A stretch of 64,000 nt of DNA from Alligator mississippiensis (taxonomy: Eukaryota > Chordata > Crocodylia > Alligatoridae). The stretch spans positions 24,061,001 through 24,125,000 of the forward strand of contig NC_081827.1 of assembly GCF_030867095.1 (NCBI RefSeq), read 5' to 3'. Every line of letters begins with the position of its first letter. Positions within the stretch are counted from its first letter, which is position 1. The notes under the pieces were generated by a model. It saw only the letters and a list, made by a program, of their open reading frames with translations, did no database searches and was not told where the DNA came from. A program made the translations under genes and the position numbers. Positions 59,201-64,000 of this stretch are shown in pieces.

Positions 59201-60500
59201 AAAAAAATGGATTGGGAAACTGATGAAAATATGACGGGTAATACCATTTGTTAAGACAGATGTTAAAGGATATATATAAGATTTTATTTTGGTTTAGGGA
59301 AGTGATATATAAAGTGATGTAAACTCTTTTCTTTTTAATGGGGGGGAGGTTTTGCTTTTAATAAAAAATAATCTATCAGTTAATACTAGTATACTTGTTA
59401 CATCTCTCTACTTCAGCATACTGTTCTACATACTTAGCTTCCTATCAGTGGTCAACTTTTAGAATTTAATCTCTTTAATATCTCAGGACCAGATCCCTGT
59501 GAAGTGTTGTACACTCAAATCATGCTGATGTCAATGCTAAGGATTGACTGAAGATGCATAACCACTGCAAAAGGAATGCTCTGCACCCAGCAAAAACAGG
59601 CCTTTAGCAAATACTTTCTTGGTATAAGGAGGAAATAAGCAAAACATAGAGCAAACTCACATTTTGCTAAATAAGTTCAAAGCACTTACCAGTTATACTA
59701 CTGTACTCAGTGGTGATACGTAACCATGTTTTTGAACGAGCAGTAAACACATGATTTTCTTACAATAAAGTGGTGCCATTAGAAGGTTTATGACTTTATT
59801 TTACTGGATTCCTTCAGAACAGGGCACATATGTTAACCTGATTACTTGTACAGCATGACATTTCAGAGGTTTGAAGAGAATAGTATGGGAATGTGTAATG
59901 ACTCCTTGGGCAGTTGTCCAGGAAGCAGCCCTGCAGGATAAAAGAGAAAATCCCATCCTGGAAAAAAATCACTGCAATCACCATGTGTGCCCTGGAAAAT
60001 ATCTGTGCTGGAAACTGGAAACTTTTTGTAGTTAGCTGTCCATAGGCCATTTTATTGCACATCATATTCAGTTAATTTATCAGTTATATCGCTGCTGTAA
60101 TCATTGCACAAGAAGTAAAAGCTGTCCCAATGTACAATTAAAAATTATTGATTTTTACACACACAGTGCCCTTGGCTTTTTTTGTTTGTCTAATCCTATA
60201 GGATTAAGATCACTTTCCATGTCTGGAATTCTAATTTATAAAGCAACTCTGTGAATATTAAGCAGCATAATTTAAACTGATGACATTTTATTGATTTATA
60301 TATGCAACTTAAGCAAAAGTATGTAGAATAGCTTTTTCATTAGGGTCAAAGAGTGGAACCTTAGCCTGCTGCTAATCTTTGATATTTTTGAATGGACTGA
60401 AAAAATTATACAATAACCTTCCCTTATCATTAAAGCACAAACTGTTTTTCTTTTATAGGTGACATCACCATTGAAACCAAAACAGGAAACATCACAGTAG
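24773..60500 (+). CDS. FAM185A: FAM185A, exons 1-5 (3' part outside window)
   Basis: Five exons join in consistent phase: 271, 110, 93, 139 and 42 coding bases, 655 in all, or 218 codons plus one base. The human protein is about 390 residues as I recall it, so somewhat over half is here. The product matches remembered human FAM185A closely, for example NISTEDGLLK and ESSFLSSAAGDI in exon 4 and CVKVEN followed by KIETE-like CRIETEKGTSIL in exon 2. The family carries a DUF4097-type domain, predicted to form a beta-solenoid. The recurring G-x-hydrophobic strand motifs (GSLHGNTDIHV, GSVHGDITIETKTGNITV) fit that fold. Its biochemical role is not established. The first 41 residues contain nine Arg and no Asp or Glu, which resembles a mitochondrial presequence (inference). 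The start at 24773 is the first ATG in frame and has A at -3. No frame breaks are visible, so the gene is probably functional. Confidence 0.95.
25044..27169 (+). other. FAM185A: FAM185A intron 1
   Basis: This 2.1-kb intron starts in the CpG island and quickly becomes AT-rich. It holds a hAT-type fragment (26222) and a GC-rich repeat-like stretch at about 26520-26900. Elsewhere nothing is recognisable. Confidence 0.9.
26222..26377. mobile_element. Small hAT-type element
   Basis: It begins CAGTGGTTTTCAACCTTTTT and ends in the inverse of GTAGTGGTCGACTTGAACC. The phrase GTGGGGCCCCTAAAA is typical of this abundant end family. No clear target duplication. Confidence 0.55.
27170..27279 (+). CDS. 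FAM185A: FAM185A exon 2
   Basis: The acceptor is a T-rich tract ending TTTTAG and the donor is AAG|GTAAAA. Joined to the leftover G of exon 1 it reads DLDIKTWGTGCVKVENMECE and then NCRIETEKGTSILNSIK. This parallels human GLDIKSSGSGCVKVQ and KIETEHGTSIL. It enters at phase 1 and leaves at phase 0. Confidence 0.95.
27780..28890 (+). mobile_element. LINE reverse transcriptase fragment, RTE-like or related
   Basis: The strand reads FQYADDC-like (YADD-type catalytic box) followed by VVCAHAVEELQVTFDCFCEA and LGLTVNFTKTKIL. Then come VVIPTLLYACETWTTYQKY and HELHWMGHVIRMPDN, and the tail VGQKKRF and FEQTCLPVEG. These are the RT C-terminal landmarks (PTLLYGCETWT, LRWxGHVxRMPD, GGQKKRFKD) of a LINE group annotated in many animals as transposon-derived protein. 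Which clade (RTE or other) I cannot settle. Several stops and frame changes break it. Confidence 0.75.
30627..31140. mobile_element. hAT-type element
   Basis: Ends are CAGTGTTTCTCAAACTTTT and, inverted, CAGAGGTTCTCAACCAGG. Flanks CTCTAAAC and TTGTAGAC match at five of eight positions. The body is mildly GC-rich and has no coding region. Confidence 0.55.
31290..31560. mobile_element. Ancient amniote repeat (L3/MIR-like)
   Basis: GACCTGCCCCAATGAGCTTA, CAGTCTCA is the phrase seen in old amniote repeats near CCTGCCCTCAAAGAGCTTAC. The rest is too diverged to classify. Confidence 0.4.
31650..31760 (-). pseudogene. Possible retrocopy 3' end with poly(A)
   Basis: On the minus strand AATAAA is followed five bases later by about 18 A residues, the layout of a reverse-transcribed mRNA 3' end. 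The upstream sequence does not match a gene I recognise, and no target duplication was identified. Confidence 0.35.
34360..35512. mobile_element. Composite GC-rich element(s), hAT-like
   Basis: The left part begins GGCTGTCAATTAATCGCAGT, TAACGTGTG, a familiar hAT-like end. The right 350 bases (35165-35512) are the inverse of 62656-63005, ending in the inverse of a GGGCAATTATTT-type terminus. The GC-rich middle has a palindrome around 34935: GGGCTGGGGCTCTGCACCC near 34877 recurs inverted near 35000. It may be two adjacent elements. No coding region; the long open frames on both strands are artefacts. Confidence 0.55.
37369..37758. mobile_element. hAT-type element with GGATCCAG-like ends
   Basis: The left end CAGTAGCAGATCCAGGCATG and the inverted right end CATGGCCAGATCCAGAGGGG match. 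Flanks TAAAGGTG and GAAGGGTG agree at six of eight positions. It lies 164 bases before FAM185A exon 3. Confidence 0.6.
37923..38015 (+). CDS. FAM185A: FAM185A exon 3
   Basis: A run of T and C ending in AG precedes the exon, and the donor is the full consensus GTAAGT. The 31 codons read SHTIHVQTNGGKIIGLGSLH and GNTDIHVTGEC, matching human KLHVQTKGGKVICLGTVYGNIDIHA. It is phase 0 at both ends. A (GT)n tract and a nested transposon pair begin about 190 bases downstream in intron 3. Confidence 0.95.
38200..38231. repeat. (GT)n microsatellite
   Basis: About sixteen GT units, ending 10 bases before the outer hAT element begins. Alternating purine-pyrimidine, so Z-DNA prone. Confidence 0.95.
38242..39649. 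mobile_element. Outer hAT element split by another
   Basis: The left end CAGTGGTTCTCAACCTTTTT and GGCTCAAGGCACCCC meets its inverse at CCCCTGGTTGAGAATCACTG on the right. The two halves (38242-38460 and 39572-39649) are separated by the 1095-bp element at 38469. Flanks CTCCAGGT and CTCTGGGC agree at five of eight positions. Confidence 0.75.
38469..39563. mobile_element. hAT foldback element with perfect 8-bp TSD, nested
   Basis: Flanked by perfect GTGTTAAC (38461-38468 and 39564-39571). Ends are TAGGGGTGCACTGATA and, inverted, CAGAGATGCACCAATA, a known hAT-like end type with GGCCGATATCGG-type subterminal sequence. The GC-rich interior is a palindrome centred near 38997: CTGGGCCAGGGCTGGGCTTG pairs inverted with bases near 39040. 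It shares blocks with the element at 34.4 kb. No transposase. Confidence 0.85.
39960..40080. mobile_element. GATATC-family dispersed repeat
   Basis: ATATGATATCTTTTATTAGA followed by TTCTTAGCAAGCTTTTGGGT and CACCCTTCTTCAGG matches copies near 15.1 and 62.5 kb. The CTTCTTCAGG...AAGCTT pair is a constant mark of this family in the window. Class uncertain, SINE-like. Confidence 0.5.
40102..40165 (-). mobile_element. CR1 3'-end stub
   Basis: ATTCATAGATGCTAGGGTTG, GAAGGGACCTCAACG is the CR1 tail and little else. It follows a short GT run. Confidence 0.75.
40799..42300 (-). mobile_element. CR1 LINE, 1.5 kb, RT with few breaks
   Basis: The tail TCATAGAATCATAGAAGTAG, GGTCGGAAGGGACCTC is at the left. 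The minus strand holds the RT: SGQVPDDWKIANVVPIFKKG near 42220, NYRPVSLTSI, then after a frameshift near 42130 NQHGFIRGRSCQTNLIAFYD, FLDFNKAFDTVDHPILIKKL, SGIPQGSVLGP, FADDTKIWGE near 41680, CRVLHLGSSNQQHTYKMGN, and after an in-frame TGA near 41430 the C-terminus ending GVFKKRLDDYLTGVI at 40884. It is 5'-truncated. Only about two breaks mean it is young. Confidence 0.92.
44118..48980 (-). mobile_element. Long old CR1 LINE with ORF1 esterase, EN and RT
   Basis: The tail ACATAGAGAATCATAGAG is at the left, then the long 3' UTR shared with 14.4 kb. On the minus strand follow RT C-terminal remnants (HLRGDTTAVFKYMKGCN, LKLHLEHRVQFWV near 45000), KRLESWAGANRMKFNTDKCN near 45300, and EN with VGIYYRSPSQEKEV and MGDLNFPDICWKNNTAKCKM near 47750. 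Then comes an ORF1 part with HIGTNDTA near 48610 and a LRFFDNGQ-like stretch near 48400, the hallmarks of the SGNH esterase domain of CR1 ORF1. A stretch of about 1 kb at 45885-46885 is foreign. Many stops and frame changes: old copy. Confidence 0.82.
45885..46885. mobile_element. Unclassified ~1-kb insertion in CR1
   Basis: CR1 sequence stops after GGCCCTGCTGACGTGAGTTC and resumes near AAGCTCACTGATTGTTTCTC. The insert is purine-rich at its left (AGAGAGAAGAGAAGAG), AT-rich on the right, and not similar to other repeats here. A 97-codon lysine/arginine-rich open frame (45999-46289) looks fortuitous. Confidence 0.45.
50559..50697 (+). CDS. FAM185A: FAM185A exon 4
   Basis: The acceptor TTTTTCTTGCAG and donor G|GTAAGA frame 46 codons plus one base. 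The product SVNIEKLQGTSINISTEDGL then LKTKYLYAESSFLSSAAGDI is the best conserved part of the protein and settles the gene identity. It enters at phase 0 and leaves at phase 1. Confidence 0.97.
50945..51145. mobile_element. Inverted-ended repeat with GGCACCTTAGA termini
   Basis: The left end reads GGGGGTGGCACCTTAGAG and the right end, inverted, GGGCAGCACCTTAGACTAAC. The inner CATCTGATGAA and GAAAGCCTATGCC phrases occur in a repeat common in turtles and crocodilians. It starts about 250 bases after exon 4. Confidence 0.5.
51600..51796. mobile_element. 197-bp hAT-type MITE with 8-bp TSD
   Basis: Ends CAGTGGTTCTGAACCG and inverted CAGCGGTTCTGAACCAG, flanks CTCTAGAG and CTGTAGAG (one mismatch). 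The subterminal ACATACTCC / GGGGTACATGTACCCC parts are typical of the family. Confidence 0.8.
53277..53562. mobile_element. DNA-transposon-like element, GTCTACACTG end
   Basis: Left end AGGATATGTCTACACTGCC; the right end inverted is AAGGTACATCTGTCCTGC, an imperfect inverted match. This end type is frequent in turtles and crocodilians. No coding part. Confidence 0.5.
55526..56048. mobile_element. hAT-type element
   Basis: The left end CAGTGATTCCCAACTAGAGT meets an inverted right end CACTGGTTCTCAACATCA. GC-rich interior, no transposase, no convincing target duplication. Confidence 0.5.
56700..59380 (+). mobile_element. Degraded Tx1/L1-group LINE
   Basis: EN remnants include FNVYTPTKSAQRTELFQKLE near 56800 and, after the inserted hAT, GLIDVWENSR-like and FDSRGKEFL then LLLSEGLEV near 57390. 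The RT part has FVESIVVLIFKK near 58260 and LLNADYKILTEVL near 58330, equivalent to the L1-type LLNxDYKILxK motif. The C-terminal region has LPVQERLCTWGL near 58730 and a FWECRYAEKVWKRV-like segment near 58840, typical of Tx1-clade LINEs. A T/A-rich 3' end finishes near 59380. Many stops and frame changes; the palm catalytic region is missing between 58390 and 58500. ORF1 was not found. Confidence 0.75.
56890..57206. mobile_element. hAT-type element inserted in the Tx1-group LINE
   Basis: The right end inverted reads CAGGGGTTGTCAACTGGGGG, TACACATACCCCC; the left end is degenerate (CAGCCTTTTTGGGTTAGTGT). It interrupts the endonuclease part of the LINE. Contains a G10-type run near 56965. Confidence 0.65.
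60459..60500 (+). CDS. FAM185A: FAM185A exon 5 (42-nt micro-exon)
   Basis: A T-rich tract ending TATAG precedes the exon and GTATGT follows it. With the split Gly codon from exon 4 it reads GDITIETKTGNITV plus one base. This aligns with human GNITLQSKMGNITVD, so the next exon should begin by completing Asp. The following residues (human SSCGCLKAS-like) were not found before the right edge, so exon 6 lies outside. Confidence 0.92.
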   Translation: MTSPLKPKQETSQ

Positions 60501-60888
60501 GTATGTTCTACTTTCTCTTTAAATATAGCAACCATCCTGATTTAATTTTTGTCCACCTGTGGTACAGAGTTTGGGCAAACTACATGGATTACTAATAGTG
60601 TTAGTATTTTTTTAAGTAGAAAGTGCTGTTTGTGATTTCAAGTACAGAATCAATTTAAAATTGGTTTTCTATTTCATTTCAGCTTTGAAAACTGCAAGAA
60701 AATATTTTGATATTAGGAAAAACTTTACAAAAATCTTCAAGGGCATTTTAGAAATGTATACAATCTTGCGTTAAAGTCTTAAGTGCAGAGAACTTACCTC
60801 AGCACTTTGTATTCTGTTTCAGTGTTTAATTACTGTCACTGAAAAATTTATGGTTCCTTGCTGGTTTGAATTTTGTTTTACAAAACAT

Positions 60889-60990
60889 TCAATCATCAAA
60901 ATGTAGGGCTGCAAGGAACCTCAGGAGATCATCTATCCAACTCCTGCACTGAGGCAAGATCAAGTATAATTCAACTATGTTCAACTTGCT
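60889..60990 (-). mobile_element. CR1 3'-end stub
   Basis: CAATCATCAAAATGTAGGGC, TGCAAGGAACCTCAGG and ATCCAACTCCTGCACTGAGG follow the CR1 tail pattern with many changes. Old. Confidence 0.6.
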
Positions 60991-61479
60991 TTTTAATCTA
61001 ATAAGTTATATTCGATGAAAAATTAATGGGAGGGATTTAATTACAAGTACTATGAAATCATCATTTATTTTATGTCTTCCGCAAAGATATGAGGAGACGA
61101 AATGCTTATGATGTAAATTCTTTTCTGAACAATATGCTTTTGAATATTCAAAAATGACAGTTAACTGTTACTATTTCAGCAATGATTTTTATTGTCCATG
61201 TAACCCTTCTGCCCAGCCCTGGATGGCAGTAACAAGGGCCAGGTTCAAATTTAGAGATTTAACACCAACTTTCCAAATCTGGCTCAAGCCCCCACCCAGA
61301 AACCTAGGAAAACAAATTTTAACTAGGTATTGTAAAATGAATTTACTGCCTCAGTCGCAAGCAATGTTAAACTAAAACAGGGTTTATTACAGAGGGAAAG
61401 GGAACATACATACATGTGCACGCACACACATGCATGTGCATGCACACTTAAAGAAAACATGAGTGACTGGTGTCTCTTG

Positions 61480-61775
61480 AGTCAGGGGGGCGTGTGCCAG
61501 TCAGCAACCGGGGGCGGTCCCTGGTGGCCTATCTCAGTCACCTAAAAGTGGCTGTGCTGCTTCTGGAAGTCCCGCAGCCAGTTCCAGAAGTGGTGCGGCA
61601 TCTTCTGCTGGCAGCCCCGCTCCCCAGCTGGCACTTGCAGGGGGGGCACTGGTGTGGCTGCCTGCGCCCCTGCTCGCTAGCTAAACAGGGAGCGTGGCCT
61701 GACAGGCTGTACTGGCGCGCTCAGGGGGTGCACGTGCACCCCCGTGCACCTCCTACGCGTTGTCACTCAAAGAAA
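61480..61775. mobile_element. GTGCAC-ended repeat, copy 2
   Basis: The right end inverted (GACAACGCGTAGGAGGTGCA, CGGGGGTGCACGTGCACCCC) matches the left end at 11080, so both copies share one terminus. The interior is GC-rich and unlike that of copy 1. Confidence 0.5.
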
Positions 61776-62149
61776 ACCTTTGTTTTTACTTCTGATAAAC
61801 ACACTGGTGATTTAGAAGGCATGTTAATATGACTAGGGTGCCTAAACATAAAATCACTTTCTGTCTACCAACAGAAGACAGTTTCCTTAATTAGCTCACC
61901 CCAGTTCTAAACATTAAGAAGTGCCTGACAGTTAAGAGCCATTTTATCTTTGCAGATTTATCTTGCCTAAGTGATTATTTACACTTTACTCTCTCTAAGG
62001 AGACCATAAAGCTGATTATTCTGATTTTTAGCCTCTTTATGGACATTTTTTTCAGGAGTGGCTTGTAGCTGGATAATGGGTCAGTTAGGATGATAATTTT
62101 TTATTTACTTGACACTTTTGACCTCAAACTCTTCAAATATTCTATGGAA

Positions 62150-62290
62150 ATAAGTAAGTATTAATTTTTCTGTTATGTACATGAGCAGACTGAGGCACAG
62201 ACTGGTTAGTGCATTGTTAAGGATCATTAAGGTGACATAGTGACAAAGTCAGGAAGTAAGCTCAGATGTCCTCCCTGACCTCTTATTGAA
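62150..62290. mobile_element. Ancient MIR/L3-like amniote repeat
   Basis: GAGCAGACTGAGGCACAGAC, TGGTTAG and AAAGTCAGGAAGTAAGCTCA follow the widely conserved pattern with gaggcacagag...aggtcacac...gagccaggaa. Strongly diverged. Confidence 0.55.
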
Positions 62291-62499
62291 ATCATCGTAC
62301 TGTGTTACTACCATGGTGATAAATATATTTTCACAATGGACATTTTTTCCTATGTGTACAAAGTTAGTAACAGTATTTAAAAAGAAAAAAATGATTTTGT
62401 CTAAACAGGGATGGCATTTATTCATTAATTAAGTAATGTACACATTATTTCTATCACTGACTCTAGATTCTTGGTAGTGTTGAAGTGATGTTGTTGCCA

Positions 62500-62650
62500 T
62501 AATTGTCCAAGAAATATGAAAGAGAGAATTCTTGTGGGTGATATCTTTTATTGGATCAATGGTATGGTTGAGATGTACAAGTCTCCCTGAGAGATCTTCC
62601 TGAGGTGAGACATGAAGAAGGGTACTCAGTTACCTGAAAGCTTGTCTGCC
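62500..62650. mobile_element. GATATC-family dispersed repeat
   Basis: TTCTTGTGGGTGATATCTTT, TATTGGATCAATGG then GAAGAAGGGTACTCAGTTAC, CTGAAAGCTTG. It joins the hAT element at 62656. Confidence 0.5.
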
Positions 62651-62655
62651 TATCC

Positions 62656-63965
62656 CAGGGGCGGGCAATTATTTCGGCTGGAAGACCACTTAACAAGTTT
62701 TGGTGAGCTGTTGAGGGCCACAAGGGTAGCCATGCCCCCTGGTCACCATCTTGGGATTGGAAGTCCTGCCCCTAACCTCTGACCTTTGCCACCGAAAGTC
62801 CCTCCCCTTGGGCTGGAAGCACACCTTTTGGCAAGAGGGTTTGCCATCTTAGAACTGGAAAAAAAACAAACAAATTGTATAGTAAAAATTAAACATTGAT
62901 AATAATATATTTTAATTTAATTTAAAAAAAATTATCCTGATTTGTGTGTTTGTGCTGTGTATATATAGAAGTGATTGCATAATAGCTGAAGATAAAATCT
63001 TACTCTTCTATGTTGTGTGGGATGTGGAGGCGTGTGGGGGTGTTATGGGTGGGTAGGTTTGAGGTTTGTGGGAATAAATGGGTGGGTATGGGGTTTGTGG
63101 GGGACTGTGGGGTGTGCATGTAGCAGTGAGTGGGGCTCCCCCCAGAGGTGTGTGGGTATGGTATGTGTGGGGTATGTGATTGTGTGTGGGGGATGGTATG
63201 CTTGTGGAGTTTGCAGGAGAAGGTTTGAGGGTATGACCTGTGCCCCCCTGAGCAGGTCAGGACCTCCCGACATACCCTGCAGTGCCTCCCTGCCACTGCC
63301 AACAGCGCACAGCCCCAGTGTTCCCCATGCTCTGCGCCTGCTCTGCACCACCCAGCTGTGGCATGTCCTTCCGCCCCTGGGCATGCAGCAGGGCTGGGGC
63401 GGTTCCTTCCTGCTGCCGCTGCTGTCCCCAGCCCTGCAGAAGCCAGGACCAGCACACACAACCCCACCTCTGTTCACCTGGCGCCAGCTCCAGGCTTACT
63501 AAGCCGGGCTGAGCAGCAGCACCAGGTAGAAAGTGTTGCTTGGCATGGGGGAAAGCGACCACTTCACCACGCCACTGCCGGGCATTTTTTGGTGCCGCTG
63601 TCTGGAGCCTGCGCCATGCCAGGCGGCAGTGTGGCTCCATCACCGCTGCCTCTAGGCTTCCCTGTGACTGCTCTGCATTGTCACTGCTGCTGCGCTGGGC
63701 AGCCCAGAGGTGGCAGTGATGCTGTGGAGACACAGGGCAGCCCCACGCGGGCTCCGGGTGGCTGCACCAGGAAGCCATGATGAGGGGAAGGGGCCAGTTT
63801 TGCCCCACACTAAGCAGTAGTTTGTCCCATTGCTGCAGTTGCTAAGCCCGGAGCCGGCACAGGGTGCATGAGGTCGGGGCTGCACGCACAGGTCTTCGCC
63901 TGTAGTGCAGGCCTGGCACCAATGGCAGCAACAAAGGAGAACTATCAGAAGTTTAGGGGCATAAC
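62656..63965. mobile_element. GC-rich hAT-like element
   Basis: It begins CCAGGGGCGGGCAATTATTT, CGGCTGGAAGACCACTTA. The first 350 bases match 35165-35512 in the opposite orientation, including a TTGCATAATAGCT and AAATCTTACTC end. A G/T-rich segment (63005-63225) with many GGG runs and a GC-rich interior follow. The right border near AGTTTAGGGGCAT is tentative. Open frames of up to about 180 codons on both strands are composition artefacts. Confidence 0.5.
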
Positions 63966-64000
63966 ACTTGACTTCAAGATACAAATCTGACACAAGACAG

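Larger units (their letters stand above)
50698..60458 (+). other. FAM185A: FAM185A intron 4
   Basis: This 9.8-kb intron has short DNA-transposon remnants and a Tx1/L1-group LINE with a hAT element inside. Nothing is recognisable in 51810-53270, 53570-55520, 56050-56690 and 59390-60458. Confidence 0.92.
60501..64000 (+). other. FAM185A: FAM185A intron 5 (partial)
   Basis: No exon 6 candidate was seen. The interval holds a CR1 stub, a CA/TG-rich tract at about 61400-61450, two GC-rich elements and a MIR/L3-like stretch. 60530-60880 and 61800-62140 show nothing. Confidence 0.85.

Noticed and set aside
63257-63808. 183-codon minus-strand and 161-codon plus-strand frames
   Set aside because: Overlapping frames on opposite strands in a GC-rich transposon-like block; no conserved motif.

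Overview
The window looks like nuclear DNA of a sauropsid, most likely a crocodilian (alligator-like); a turtle is the main alternative. It is AT-rich, has widely spaced exons with GT-AG introns and one CpG-island promoter. Repeats are dominated by CR1 LINEs, whose 3' ends read as an inverted TCATAGAATCATAGAA...GGTTGGAAGGGACCT signature, and by many short non-autonomous hAT-type transposons. The species call is inference; no mitochondrial or species-specific marker is present.

Two host genes lie head to head around a CpG island at about 24.40-25.12 kb. FAM185A runs on the + strand. Five coding exons are visible (24773-25043, 27170-27279, 37923-38015, 50559-50697, 60459-60500), with consistent phases and good splice sites. 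They encode about 218 residues, and the 3' part lies beyond the right edge. CCDC146 runs on the - strand. Its start-codon exon is at 4944-5111, a non-coding first exon is predicted to end at 24508 inside the island, and the rest lies beyond the left edge. The shared promoter holds a perfect RFX X-box, a second X-box-like site, a GC-box run, two opposed CCAAT boxes and a ZNF143-type motif. X-boxes fit the centriole/flagellum role known for CCDC146.

Layout: 1-4.94 kb is CCDC146 intron 2, with a CR1 fragment, a solo-LTR-like fossil and two TATAG microsatellites. From 5.11 to 24.51 kb is CCDC146 intron 1, with a 3.2-kb CR1 with ORF1/EN/RT remnants, a 1.6-kb CR1, a tRNA-derived SINE, three striking hairpins and two large palindromic elements. 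From 25.04 to 60.46 kb are FAM185A introns 1-4, with CR1 copies of 1.5 and about 4.9 kb, an RTE-like RT fragment, a degraded Tx1/L1-group LINE in + orientation, nested hAT insertions and GC-rich foldback elements. From 60.5 to 64 kb is FAM185A intron 5, with ancient MIR/L3-like DNA and two GC-rich elements.

The most unusual feature is a set of GC-rich non-autonomous DNA elements whose bodies are long inverted repeats (clear at 13.5-14.05, 22.25-22.91, 34.8-35.0 and 38.5-39.5 kb). Two of them carry perfect 8-bp target duplications, and two with different ends share internal blocks. Also notable are two adjacent imperfect hairpins with 22- and 36-nt stems at 15.71-15.89 kb in CCDC146 intron 1, and a perfect 33-bp inverted repeat at 15.10-15.22 kb. 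I found no tRNA, rRNA, CRISPR or bacterial-type feature, and no intact transposase, LINE or retroviral coding region.
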